In this document: piece after piece, positions 8,111-16,904 of the stretch
Layout of the letters: every line of letters begins with the position of its first letter
How positions within the stretch are numbered: position 1 is the first letter of the stretch
Source: Dolichospermum planctonicum
GTDB lineage: Bacteria; Cyanobacteriota; Cyanobacteriia; Cyanobacteriales; Nostocaceae
Reading direction: 5' to 3'
Assembly (NCBI RefSeq): GCF_005402965.1
Contig: NZ_BJCF01000032.1
Location: 1-52,676, forward strand
DNA: 52,676 bases
Translations under genes and position numbers: made by a program
The notes under the pieces: generated by a model
Seen by the model: only the letters and a program-made list of their open reading frames with translations
The model's database searches: none
What the model was told of the DNA's origin: nothing

Positions 8111-10195
8111 ATGAATAGAAAATTCTTTGTTTTACCAGTATCTTTATTGAGCTTATTAGTAGCATTTCCCTCTATAGCTGCTGATCATGAGCATAATAAA
8201 AATACAGTCAAGTCAGATATTCCTAATTTAAATGAAATTGAATTACCCAGCACAAATGCTAAATTATTAACTCAACAACCAGGAGAGAATGAAGTTAAGA
8301 CAGAACCCAATTCAGCAGGAGATTTAACACCTACAAATGATCCAGATATATCTCTAGAAACGATTGGAGAAAAAGACATTCTTCCTGAATCTACTCCTAC
8401 TTATGTAATTGAGAAAGAAGAAATTAAAAAACAGGGTGCAACTAGTGTTGCTGATGTTTTGAAAAAAATGCCCGGTTTTGCAATTAATAATGTGGGACAT
8501 GGTGCAGATATTCACACAGGAACATATTATCGAGGAGCTTCCATTGAACAATCTGTATTTCTAATTAATGGTAGACCCATTAATACAAATATTAGTACCT
8601 ATCATGGTGCAACAGATTTAAATAGCATTCCTGTGGAGGCTATTGAAAGGGTCGAATTATATAGTGGTACAGCATCTTCTTTATATGGTTCTTCAGCTTT
8701 TGGTGGAGTTGTGAATATTATCACAAAAGCAGGTTATGGTAAACCTAAATTAACTGGAAGTTTAGAATTTGGCTCATTAAATCTAAATAATCAACAGTTA
8801 ACTTATGGTGGTTCAACTAATAAGGTAAAATACAATTTTAGTTTTGAAAGGTTCTTTATAGATAACCGTTATCCTGTTCCTGTCGGGGCTGCAAATAGAG
8901 ATAATGAAGGAAAGTTATTTAATGCAGATACAGCTACCAGCACTTATTTTGGTAGTGTGGGTATAGATTTAGATGCTAAAAATTCTTTAAATTTAGATGT
9001 AACTACCCTCAGTAGTCGTCGGGGTTTGATTTATTTCGGTTTCCCCTTGCAAAAAGATAGATTAGATCATGATGGTTTAAATGTTGGTTTATCTTGGAAA
9101 ACTAAATTGGGTGAAGGGGAAGATTCCAATTTAACAACTACATTAGGCTACAACCGAGATTATTTTAGCACCTATGGACCAACGGGAGCGACATTTTACA
9201 GAACTGGAGTTTTAGATACACAACAATTTAAAACCAGGATAGATCATGAATGGAAACTCCATGAAAATAATCAATTGCGCTGGGGTTTAGACCTAAAAAA
9301 TACCGATTTAATTGGCAATGTTTTGAGTACAAATCCTGTCCTAATTCCTAAAAATGAAAGAGAAGATAGAAGCGTTTTAAATACAGCTTTATTCGCTGTT
9401 AATACCTGGAAAATTAGCGATACTTTCCAAATAGATTTAGGGTTAAGACAAAGCTTTGATAGTCAATTTGGTAGTTATTTTAATCCCAGTGGAGGTTTAC
9501 GTTATACTGTTAATCCAACGGTAGCATTTCGTGGTAGTTGGTCTGGGGCGCAGCGCAATCCTGGGTTAGATCAATTATATGTTTTTGATACGGTTCATAA
9601 TTGGAATCCTAACCCGGATTTAAAACCAGAAACTGGTTCTACTTGGACTGCGGGAGTAGATGTCAAATTCTCGGAAAAACTGTTAGGACAATTTACTTAT
9701 TTTGGAAATAGTTTAGATAATCGTTTGGGAATAATTAGTGGAAAATGGCAAAATATTGGTTTAGTTGATACCAATGGTTTAGAAACAGCATTGCAATTAA
9801 AAGTTAATCGTAATTGGTCAACTTTTCTCAACTACACTTATACAGATGCTCAAATCAAAACTGGTACAGAAACAGGATTACAATTAGGGTTAATTCCCTA
9901 TTCTTGGCTACAAACTGGCATTGGTTATCAAAAAGATGGATGGGAGGGTAATTTATATGCTACTTATAATAGTGGTTCTCGTCGTTCTATTTTTAATAAC
10001 AGTAGTGCTGGACAAAAAAATACAGATTTTGCGCCATCTTTCTTTAATTTAGATTTTAGTGGCCGCATTCCTGTAAATAAAAATTTGGGACTAACTTTTT
10101 ACCTAGAAAATATATTAGGTGAACAGTACGAACGAGTTAATCGAATTTATAGTCCTGGTTTTACTTTCCGTGTGGGTTTAAGTTCCAATTTATAA
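8111..10195 (+). CDS. TonB-dependent outer-membrane receptor
   Basis: Imports a scarce ligand (siderophore, cobalamin or similar) across the outer membrane using TonB energy. From the ATG at 8111 it has a Sec signal peptide (MNRKFFVLPVS to SIAA) and a plug domain with ADVLKKMPGF, YRGASIEQSVFLINGRP, IERVELYSGTASSLYG and GGVVNIIT. A beta-barrel of about 500 residues follows, including DQLYVFDTVHNWNPNPDLKPETG. A reading starting 11 codons earlier exists but would bury the signal peptide. There is no AMIN domain. The pairing with tonB supports the role; the ligand cannot be read from sequence. Confidence 0.92.
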   Translation: MNRKFFVLPVSLLSLLVAFPSIAADHEHNKNTVKSDIPNLNEIELPSTNAKLLTQQPGENEVKTEPNSAGDLTPTNDPDISLETIGEKDILPESTPTYVIEKEEIKKQGATSVADVLKKMPGFAINNVGHGADIHTGTYYRGASIEQSVFLINGRPINTNISTYHGATDLNSIPVEAIERVELYSGTASSLYGSSAFGGVVNIITKAGYGKPKLTGSLEFGSLNLNNQQLTYGGSTNKVKYNFSFERFFIDNRYPVPVGAANRDNEGKLFNADTATSTYFGSVGIDLDAKNSLNLDVTTLSSRRGLIYFGFPLQKDRLDHDGLNVGLSWKTKLGEGEDSNLTTTLGYNRDYFSTYGPTGATFYRTGVLDTQQFKTRIDHEWKLHENNQLRWGLDLKNTDLIGNVLSTNPVLIPKNEREDRSVLNTALFAVNTWKISDTFQIDLGLRQSFDSQFGSYFNPSGGLRYTVNPTVAFRGSWSGAQRNPGLDQLYVFDTVHNWNPNPDLKPETGSTWTAGVDVKFSEKLLGQFTYFGNSLDNRLGIISGKWQNIGLVDTNGLETALQLKVNRNWSTFLNYTYTDAQIKTGTETGLQLGLIPYSWLQTGIGYQKDGWEGNLYATYNSGSRRSIFNNSSAGQKNTDFAPSFFNLDFSGRIPVNKNLGLTFYLENILGEQYERVNRIYSPGFTFRVGLSSNL

Positions 10196-10210
10196 GATTT
10201 TGTTGATTTT

Positions 10211-10238
10211 GTTGGGTTGCGCTGTTGCTTAACCCAAC
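10211..10238. repeat. Dispersed GTTGGGTT...AACCCAAC palindrome
   Basis: Inverted repeat (8-bp arms, 12-bp loop) between the receptor and a convergent gene. The same family occurs at 28441-28476 and 50901-50976 in this window. It may serve as a bidirectional terminator. Confidence 0.7.
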
Positions 10239-10256
10239 CTACGATTTTACAGGGTT

Positions 10257-11039
10257 CTACGGTTCTGGCTCAATTCCCAATTCCCGCAATTTAGCAGCTA
10301 GTCTTTCTGCTCTTTGATGTTCTCTATCTGCTCTTTGTCTTTCCTCCTCCGCTCTTTGTCTTTCCTGTTCTGCTCTTTGGCGTTCTTGTTCTGCTTGTTC
10401 TGAACTCCACAGTAGTAAATTACCTGATTTATCCCACCAACGTAGCCAGTTCATGGTTTGTCCCAACCTTTCCCCAGACCAGATTCCCAGGTATAATTCC
10501 AATTGTGGAATCCATAGCCGCCCTTGATTATCTACTGGGTGTAAAATATATCTGCCATCTTGCAAATAACGGACTTCTAGACTACTATCATAGGGATCAT
10601 AAGTCACATAAGTGGGTATTTGGAGAATCTGCTCGTAAAAATGCAGTTTACCATAGGGAGGCGTTGATCTAATGGATAGTTCTCCTCCCTCTGCTTCTGA
10701 GAGAAATTCCATCACAATTGTGACGGCCGCACCATCTGTATTAGGGGTATAACTACGACGAATTACCTCCTCTGGTACGGAATGTACTTGAGGAACATAA
10801 AACCAGTCTGGAGCTTTGACGACGATTTTTTTATTAACTGTTGCTACCAGCCCCAAATTCGAGCCAATGAGCATTTCTGGCTGGATATATCCTGAAGCTC
10901 CCAAAGCATCGGTTAAAGCCGCTGCGAGGGCGGGTTGTTGAATATTTTCTACAGGATCGTCGGGTAATATAAAATTAGCTGGTAGAGGTTCCCAGGTGAT
11001 GGTTGTTTTAGCTTTGATAGACGGGGCTTCGAGTACCAT
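10257..11039 (-). CDS. Uma2/DUF820-family protein with C-terminal coiled coil
   Basis: About 260 residues. The N-terminal 180 residues match the cyanobacterial Uma2 (DUF820) family, which has a PD-(D/E)XK nuclease-like fold: APDWFYVPQV, VMEFLSEAEGG, KLHFYEQILQIPTYVTYDP. The C-terminal 55 residues are a charged coiled coil made of QRAEQER/QRAEEER heptads. The start chosen is the ATG at 11039, preceded by GAAGG with good spacing; the longer reading uses TTG. The usual VEVLSPST motif is changed to VMEFLSEAE, so nuclease activity is uncertain. The cellular role of this very abundant family is unknown. Confidence 0.75.
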   Translation of the reverse strand: MVLEAPSIKAKTTITWEPLPANFILPDDPVENIQQPALAAALTDALGASGYIQPEMLIGSNLGLVATVNKKIVVKAPDWFYVPQVHSVPEEVIRRSYTPNTDGAAVTIVMEFLSEAEGGELSIRSTPPYGKLHFYEQILQIPTYVTYDPYDSSLEVRYLQDGRYILHPVDNQGRLWIPQLELYLGIWSGERLGQTMNWLRWWDKSGNLLLWSSEQAEQERQRAEQERQRAEEERQRADREHQRAERLAAKLRELGIEPEP

Positions 11040-11161
11040 TGTATTAACCTTCAACCCGAAATGAGAAATGTTTGTGCAAATTAATTAAAGTATATCAAAG
11101 TTGAGCCATTACTATTAATTCTCATTACTATTACCAGCCTACAATTTTTTCACCAATTTTT

Positions 11162-11428
11162 TCACCAATCACTAATACTATTTTCATCCCAAACTTGTAA
11201 TTTCAATTCTTGCAAATAATTTAACCCGTTTTCAATTTGTGCTTCTGTTCCTTGTAGGTCTAAATCAAACCAACCGTCACCTACAGCATTTTGTCCAAGA
11301 ATTGCGGCTTTGATATTGACAGTTAAGTTATATTCGGAAACTAGGCGAGAAATTACGGGTTCTTGATGATGATCTTGAGAAATTCTGACTCTAATTCTCT
11401 TATTTACCAAGGGATTTTCACTACTCAT
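11162..11428 (-). CDS. NIL-domain protein of the sulfate transport cluster
   Basis: An 88-residue protein matching the NIL domain, a small ferredoxin-like fold also found at the end of methionine-importer ATPases, where it binds substrate (RIRVRISQDHHQEPVISRLV, NIKAAILGQNAVGDGWFDLDLQG). It follows cysW on the same strand 140 bp downstream, the gap being filled by a heptamer repeat. AGGAG lies about 6 bp before the ATG. By context it may sense or bind a sulfur compound for the permease; that is inference. Confidence 0.75.
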   Translation of the reverse strand: MSSENPLVNKRIRVRISQDHHQEPVISRLVSEYNLTVNIKAAILGQNAVGDGWFDLDLQGTEAQIENGLNYLQELKLQVWDENSISDW

Positions 11429-11466
11429 AACAACTCCTAAGATGTAATTTAATAGTTGAGTTATTA

Positions 11467-11564
11467 CCCATTACCCATTACCCATTACCCATTACCCATT
11501 ACCCATTACCAATTACCCATTACCCATTACCCATTACCCATTACCCATTACCCATTACTCATTA
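11467..11564. repeat. Heptameric tandem repeat (CCCATTA x14)
   Basis: Fourteen 7-bp units, twelve perfect and two with one change (at 11509 and 11558), between cysW and the NIL gene. A shorter relative lies near 36340-36362. It is a typical cyanobacterial short tandem repeat, here inside what looks like an operon. Confidence 0.95.
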
Positions 11565-11568
11565 CCGG

Positions 11569-12408
11569 TTATTCAACTTCTTTAATACGGGTTTTTCGTT
11601 CTATAATTTCCTTGAGTATCAAAGTAACAACCGCCAAAAGTGCTAAAATCACAGCCGCAGAAAAAGCCGCTTCGGTTTCATATTGTTTGTAAGCGTCTTC
11701 CACAAATAATGGTAAACTCTGGGTTGTATTAGCAATGTTACCAGAGACTACAGAAACTGCACCAAATTCGCCCATTGCTCTAGCATTTGTTAAGATTAAA
11801 CCGTAGAGTAAACCCCAACGAATACTGGGTAAAGTGACTCGCCAAAAAATTTGCCAATCATTTGCACCTAATGTTCTGGCGGCTTCTTCTTGGTCTTTAC
11901 CAAATTCCTCTAAAATAGGAATTACTTCTCTGGCCACAAAAGGCATACTCACAAAAGCCGTAGCCATTGCCATTCCCGGAAAAGCAAAGATGATTTTAAT
12001 ATCTAATGCTTCTAACCAAGGTCCAAACCAACCCTGTTTCCCGTACAATAAAACTATCATTAAACCGGCGACAACTGGGGAGATAGAAAAAGGTAAGTCA
12101 ATGATACTGAGAACTATAGCACGTCCTGGGAATTTGTGCCGAGCGATCGCCCATGCCGCACATAAACCGAAAACTGCATTTAGAGGAATAGAAATTACAG
12201 CTAATAATAAAGTTAACCAAGCTGCGTGGAGAAATTCCGGTTTTGCCAGGTTAGATAAAAATGGTCCAGATCCCTTTTTGAAGGCTTCAAAAAAAACATT
12301 AATGGCGGGAATATATTGAACCAGAAATAAGTAGGAAATTGCTACACCAATTAAAATTGTTGGTACCCAACTTTGTTTTTTTCCCTGTTTAACTTTATCT
12401 ATTGTCAT
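11569..12408 (-). CDS. cysW: Sulfate/thiosulfate ABC permease subunit CysW
   Basis: One of two membrane subunits of the sulfate/thiosulfate importer. The 279-residue protein has about six hydrophobic segments and the ATPase-docking EAA loop ([21 protein letters not shown]). It overlaps the end of cysT by 14 bp, so the two are co-transcribed and probably translationally coupled. Its end abuts the heptamer repeat. No ATPase gene (cysA) follows, unlike many cys operons, so the ATPase must be encoded elsewhere. Confidence 0.93.
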   Translation of the reverse strand: MTIDKVKQGKKQSWVPTILIGVAISYLFLVQYIPAINVFFEAFKKGSGPFLSNLAKPEFLHAAWLTLLLAVISIPLNAVFGLCAAWAIARHKFPGRAIVLSIIDLPFSISPVVAGLMIVLLYGKQGWFGPWLEALDIKIIFAFPGMAMATAFVSMPFVAREVIPILEEFGKDQEEAARTLGANDWQIFWRVTLPSIRWGLLYGLILTNARAMGEFGAVSVVSGNIANTTQSLPLFVEDAYKQYETEAAFSAAVILALLAVVTLILKEIIERKTRIKEVE

Positions 12409-13258
12409 ATCTTCTTGCCCAAGCTTGTAAGAAATTAATTGCTAATAACAAAACCAAAGAAATTCCTAATAAAACCACACCAATTACAGTTGCACCAGCA
12501 TAGTCATACTGTTCCAAACGTTGAAAAATTAACACAGGTGCAATCAAATCTTTATAGGGTGTATTAGAAGAAATAATTACTGTTGAACCGTATTCCCCAA
12601 CTGCACGGGAAAAACCCAAAGCGACACCAGTTAAAATTGTCGGTAATAAAGGAGGTAAAATCACTTTCCAGAAAGTTTGCCATTGAGAAGCACCTAAGCT
12701 CCAAGCCGCTTCTTCAATTTCTGCCTCCATTTCCTGAAGTACAGGTTGTACAGTCCGCACCACAAAAGGTAAGGATATAAATACCATGGCTACTGCTACA
12801 CCCAAACGGGTAAAGGATACTTTAATGCCCATTGGTGCTAACAGTGAACCCAACCAGCCATTATCACTATAAACTGTTGCCAGTGTTAAACCTGCTACGG
12901 ATGTTGGTAATGCAAAAGGTAAATCTACTGTAGCATCAATAATCCGTTTAAAAGGAAAATCGTACCGCACTAATACCCAAGCAATCAAAGTTCCAAACAC
13001 GCCATTAAGTAAAGCAGCTAATAAAGACGTAACAAAAGTTACATTATAGGTAGCCAATGCTAAGTCACTAGTGGCAATTTCCCAAAACTTTGCTGGTGAC
13101 TCTGTACTGGCCTTGAGAAACATAGCGACAATGGGAATAAATAACATGATAGTTAAATATCCCAAAGTAATTCGCCAAGTCCAGGGAAGATGAATTAAAT
13201 TATTTAAAAACACCTTCCCAGGTTGAATATTAGTTGTTACACCAGAAGATAGGTTCAT
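12395..13258 (-). CDS. cysT: Sulfate/thiosulfate ABC permease subunit CysT
   Basis: Partner permease of CysW in the plasma membrane. The 287 residues include six predicted membrane spans and the EAA loop ([21 protein letters not shown]). [16 protein letters not shown] and [15 protein letters not shown] are typical of CysT/CysU. It starts 10 bp after sbpA and overlaps cysW, forming an sbpA-cysT-cysW unit on the minus strand. Confidence 0.93.
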   Translation of the reverse strand: MNLSSGVTTNIQPGKVFLNNLIHLPWTWRITLGYLTIMLFIPIVAMFLKASTESPAKFWEIATSDLALATYNVTFVTSLLAALLNGVFGTLIAWVLVRYDFPFKRIIDATVDLPFALPTSVAGLTLATVYSDNGWLGSLLAPMGIKVSFTRLGVAVAMVFISLPFVVRTVQPVLQEMEAEIEEAAWSLGASQWQTFWKVILPPLLPTILTGVALGFSRAVGEYGSTVIISSNTPYKDLIAPVLIFQRLEQYDYAGATVIGVVLLGISLVLLLAINFLQAWARRYDNR

Positions 13259-13268
13259 AACTCAAAAA

Positions 13269-14363
13269 TTATTGTTTATTCTTAGCTTGAATTTTATCAA
13301 AAATAGCTCCTTCAGCAAAGAATTTTTTCTGAATGGCTTCCCAACCACCTAATTCTTGAACTGTACTCAAAGTTTTTATGGGCGGATATTTGTCCGCAAA
13401 CGCCTTATTTTTAGCCACTGTTTCATTTACAGGACGAAATCCCACTTTTGCAAATTCCTCTTGTGCTTCGGGAGTAAACAAGTATTTAACAAAAGCTTCT
13501 GCTACTTCACGATTATCGTGTTTATCAACATTTTTATCAACAATAGCAACGGGATTATCAATGGAAATATTCACATCAGGAAGAATATAATTAGTTTTTT
13601 CACCCTTGTCTTGGGCTAAAACAATTTCATTCTCATAATTGATTAAAGCATCACCTTGGCCTTGTTTAAAAAATGCGTCTGTAGCTTCACGAGCATCTTT
13701 AGTTAAGACAGGGACATTTTTATAAACTTTAGTCACAAACTCCGTTGCTTTTGCTTCGTCTCCACCTGTTTTAATTACTGAATTCCAAAGTGCTAAAAAA
13801 TTCCACCGCGCTACTCCAGAAGTTTTAGGATCGGCGGTAATTAATTTAACATCATTTCTCGCTAAATCAGCCCAGTTATTGATAGCTTTGGGATTACCTT
13901 CACGAGTTACTAAAGCTGCAACAGATTTAGTCACAATACTGTCATTAGGAAATTCTTTTTCCCACCCAGGCTGAATTAATCCCGCTTTTTCAATTTTTTG
14001 CGTATCTAAAGCTAGTGCTAGATGAACAATATCGGCTTCTAACCCATCAACTACAGCCCTAGTTTGCGAACCTGAACCACCGTAGCTTTGCTTAAAAACC
14101 ACAGTTTGATTATGTTCTTTTTGCCATTTTTCCACAAATTTGGGAATAATTGCCTCATGAGCAGCTTTAGTAACAGCAAATGATACAATGGTTAGTTCTA
14201 CATTGCCTTTTTTATTTGCTGAATTACTGCTTTTTATCCCAGAGCAAGCAGCGAGAGATACACTCAATACAGTTCCTACTAAAAAAAGTGATACAAAGCC
14301 TTTGAGGGAATTTGCTCTCCAGGTCTGTTGCTGTATTTTTAGTAATTTATACCACAAATTCAT
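13269..14363 (-). CDS. sbpA: Sulfate-binding lipoprotein SbpA (copy 1)
   Basis: Periplasmic sulfate/thiosulfate-binding protein that feeds CysTW. The 364-residue protein carries a lipoprotein signal with lipobox LAAC around residue 40, then typical family text: YGGSGSQTRAVVDGLEADIVHLAL, WNFLALWNSV, NYENEIVLAQDKG. A clear Shine-Dalgarno (AAGGAG) precedes the ATG. It is the first gene of the operon. A second, divergent copy lies 508 bp away; the two are close paralogues along their full length apart from the signal region. Confidence 0.95.
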   Translation of the reverse strand: MNLWYKLLKIQQQTWRANSLKGFVSLFLVGTVLSVSLAACSGIKSSNSANKKGNVELTIVSFAVTKAAHEAIIPKFVEKWQKEHNQTVVFKQSYGGSGSQTRAVVDGLEADIVHLALALDTQKIEKAGLIQPGWEKEFPNDSIVTKSVAALVTREGNPKAINNWADLARNDVKLITADPKTSGVARWNFLALWNSVIKTGGDEAKATEFVTKVYKNVPVLTKDAREATDAFFKQGQGDALINYENEIVLAQDKGEKTNYILPDVNISIDNPVAIVDKNVDKHDNREVAEAFVKYLFTPEAQEEFAKVGFRPVNETVAKNKAFADKYPPIKTLSTVQELGGWEAIQKKFFAEGAIFDKIQAKNKQ

Positions 14364-14554
14364 CTTTTCTCCTTTAATTAATCTCTTTGAATTTTGCTAA
14401 AGCGCAAGATTTTAATTACAAGCCCTTTGCAGGTATTTAGTAATCAATACCAGGTAAAACTGCATATTGACGATAGGGAATAGGGAGATTTTAGCAGTAT
14501 GTGGGACAAATGACAACATCTTTAATTGTCAGGTATCAATTTCTGATCATCTTG

Positions 14555-14576
14555 ATTCTGATTTATCAATCAGAAT
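14555..14576. repeat. Perfect 9-bp inverted repeat in the sbpA intergenic region
   Basis: ATTCTGATT and AATCAGAAT separated by 4 bp (TATC). It could be an operator or a hairpin end; there is no T run. Confidence 0.5.
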
Positions 14577-14807
14577 TGCTTAATAAGTTTTTATTTTAAA
14601 CACTTATGACTAATAAATACTCGAAAATATATTTAGAGTTTAAATTGCTTAGAAATATTTAAGCAATTTAATTATTATTATAACTTATTAAAATTATTTG
14701 CAATATATAATACATACAATACCCGATAGGAAAATGATTATTTTTAAGTGTAAAAACTATTGATTTTATTTATTGTATCTGATATGCTCTTTCCTGAGAA
14801 ACAAATA

Positions 14808-14829
14808 CGATATTCCGACAGGGATATCG
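14808..14829. promoter_or_regulatory. Candidate operator upstream of the second sbpA
   Basis: Interrupted palindrome CGATAT-N10-ATATCG, ending 42 bp before the ATG at 14872 and next to a possible -10 (TATATT at about 14835-14840). The arm spacing fits a dimeric regulator such as a LysR-type protein; which one is unknown. Confidence 0.4.
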
Positions 14830-14871
14830 CAGATTATATTAATACCCAGTTAACACTCAGTTAAGGACACC

Positions 14872-15936
14872 ATGACAAATAATTCTGTAACAACAAAGCC
14901 ATTATTTCCCGCTTTATTCTTAGCAACTGGTTTAAGTATCAGGACAATTTTACCTGTATTCGCAAATACAACCCAGAAAACGCAAATAATCAGTCAAAGT
15001 GGTAAAAAAGTAGAAATTACCTTAGTCACCTATGCTGTTACCAAGGCTGCTTACTCGAAAATTATTCCCGATTTTGTAGCAAAATGGAAAAGAGAAAAAG
15101 GCCAAGATGTGATCATTCGTGAAAGTTACGGTGGTTCGGGTTCTCAAACCCGCGCTGTCATTGATGGTTTAGGTGCAGATGTGGTAGCATTAGCATTGGC
15201 TGGGGACATTAAAAAAATTGAACAAGCCGGTTTAATTCAACCAGGTTGGGAGAAGGAAGCTCCAAATAATGCCATTGTTACTCGTTCGGTGGTAGCTTTG
15301 GAAACTCGTAACGGTAATCCGAAAAATATCAAGACTTGGGCTGATTTAATCAAACCTGATGTTAAAATTGTCACTGCAAATCCAAAAACATCTGGTGGTG
15401 CTAAATGGAACTTTCTAGCTTTATGGGGTGCTGTGGTGAAAAATGGCGGAAATGAAAGCCAGGCTTTAAAATTCGTGACAAATGTGTTTAAGAATGTGAT
15501 TGTATTACCCAAAGACGCACGAGAATCTAGTGATGCTTTTTACAAAAAAGGGCAGGGTGATGTATTATTAAACTATGAAAACGAAGTCATTTTAGCCGCA
15601 CAACAGGGAAAAACAGATACAACTTACACAATTCCTCCAGTAAATATTTCTATAGATGCACCTGTGGCAGTTGTGGACAAAAATGTGGATAAACATGGAA
15701 ATCGTGAAGTTGCTGAAGCTTTTGTTAAGTTCTTATTTACTCCTCAAGCACAGAGGGAATTTACTAAGGTTGGTTTTCGTCCAGTTGACCCAACTGTTTC
15801 CAAAGAAGTACAGAATAAATTCCCTAAGATTGTCAAACTATATACTATAGATAGTCTAGGGGGTTGGAATGGTGTCCAGAAGAAGTTCTTTGCAGATAGT
15901 GCTATCTTTGACAAAATTCAAAGTGGACGACGCTAA
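14872..15936 (+). CDS. sbpA: Sulfate-binding protein SbpA (copy 2, non-lipoprotein)
   Basis: A second 354-residue sulfate/thiosulfate-binding protein, closely similar to the minus-strand copy (ESYGGSGSQTRAVIDGLGADVV, WNFLALWGAVVKNGG, VDKNVDKHGNREVAEAFVKFLF). Its signal sequence differs: a Sec-type segment ending near PVFA, without a lipobox Cys, so it is probably free in the periplasm. It is transcribed alone. Two binding proteins for one permease could differ in affinity (sulfate, thiosulfate or another oxyanion) or in expression; this is inference. Confidence 0.92.
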   Translation: MTNNSVTTKPLFPALFLATGLSIRTILPVFANTTQKTQIISQSGKKVEITLVTYAVTKAAYSKIIPDFVAKWKREKGQDVIIRESYGGSGSQTRAVIDGLGADVVALALAGDIKKIEQAGLIQPGWEKEAPNNAIVTRSVVALETRNGNPKNIKTWADLIKPDVKIVTANPKTSGGAKWNFLALWGAVVKNGGNESQALKFVTNVFKNVIVLPKDARESSDAFYKKGQGDVLLNYENEVILAAQQGKTDTTYTIPPVNISIDAPVAVVDKNVDKHGNREVAEAFVKFLFTPQAQREFTKVGFRPVDPTVSKEVQNKFPKIVKLYTIDSLGGWNGVQKKFFADSAIFDKIQSGRR

Positions 15937-16077
15937 ATATACCAGATTGTAATTTAATGCCGGAATCAAAAAGAGGGGTTGCTGTTTTCGTTTATCCCTC
16001 TTCTTGTCCATGTTCTCAAAATGAAAATCACATATATAGGGGATAAATCAGCATTATTGAGAAATATCGAGTTAAAT

Positions 16078-16851
16078 CTAGATATTTCGTAGTGGTAAAC
16101 CATCCTCAAATACTAGTAATTCTCCCGGTTGAATGGGTGTCCAAACTTCATTATCCGTAAGTGGTGTAGTTACAATCACAGCAACGCGATCGCTTGGTGT
16201 AGTCAATTCACTAAAATCTACAGTCATTTCTTCGTCAATTAAGTGAGCGGCCGCAAAGGGTGCTTGTCTAATAATGTAACAAAGTTTAGTTGAACAATGG
16301 GTAAAAAAGTGATCCCCATCTGAGAGTATATAGTTAAAAGATCCACAAGCTGCTATTTCCTTGGTAATTGTCTGTAATGTGTGGTAAAGTTCTCCTAAGG
16401 GTGGTTTTCCTTGGGGGTAATGCGATCGCAAAGTATTAAGGATTAAGCAAAACGCTCTTTCACTGTCAGTAGTACCCACAGGTTGAAAAATACCGTTGTT
16501 TTCTGGGTAAAAATCTGGTAAATTACCATTATGAGCAAATACCCAATATCTTCCCCAAAGTTCTCGACGGAAAGGGTGACAGTTTTCTAGGGCTATTTCC
16601 CCTTGAGTAGCTTTACGAATATGGGCGATAACATGAGTAGAATGAATGGGATACTGACGGATAAACTCAGCAATTGGTGAGGCTATAGAAGCTTCAGCAT
16701 CTAGAAAAATCCGACATCCTTTCCCTTCAAAAAAAGCAATTCCCCAACCGTCGCTATGTTCATCTGTTTTTCCCCCCCGTGCGGAGAATCCTTCAAAGGA
16801 AAAGCAAATGTCTGTGGGTACGTTGCAGTTCATTCCTAGAAGTTGGCACAT
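16078..16851 (-). CDS. Class II glutamine amidotransferase (YafJ/EgtC-like)
   Basis: A 257-residue N-terminal-nucleophile amidotransferase domain on its own. Cys2 is the expected catalytic residue after Met removal (MCQLLGMNCNVPTD). Family motifs are DGWGIAF, HVIAHIRKAT, FAHNGNLPDF and TDSERAFC. Such stand-alone domains release ammonia from glutamine or act as amidohydrolases; the substrate is not known. It lies 53 bp beyond the stop of the SfnB-like gene on the same strand and could be co-transcribed with it. Confidence 0.85.
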   Translation of the reverse strand: MCQLLGMNCNVPTDICFSFEGFSARGGKTDEHSDGWGIAFFEGKGCRIFLDAEASIASPIAEFIRQYPIHSTHVIAHIRKATQGEIALENCHPFRRELWGRYWVFAHNGNLPDFYPENNGIFQPVGTTDSERAFCLILNTLRSHYPQGKPPLGELYHTLQTITKEIAACGSFNYILSDGDHFFTHCSTKLCYIIRQAPFAAAHLIDEEMTVDFSELTTPSDRVAVIVTTPLTDNEVWTPIQPGELLVFEDGLPLRNI

Positions 16852-16904
16852 TAGCGTTGTACTTCTGATTGTAAACTCAAGAATAACATTAAAAAAAATT
16901 AAAA

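Larger units (their letters stand above)
14364..14871. promoter_or_regulatory. Shared divergent control region of the two sbpA genes
   Basis: AT-rich 508-bp region between two oppositely oriented sulfate-binding-protein genes. It holds two inverted repeats (14555-14576 and 14808-14829, listed separately). Sulfur starvation control is expected for the family, but no named operator was recognised. Confidence 0.5.

Noticed and set aside
11456-11692. Plus-strand ORF of repeated YPLPITH
   Set aside because: Translation of the CCCATTA heptamer array.
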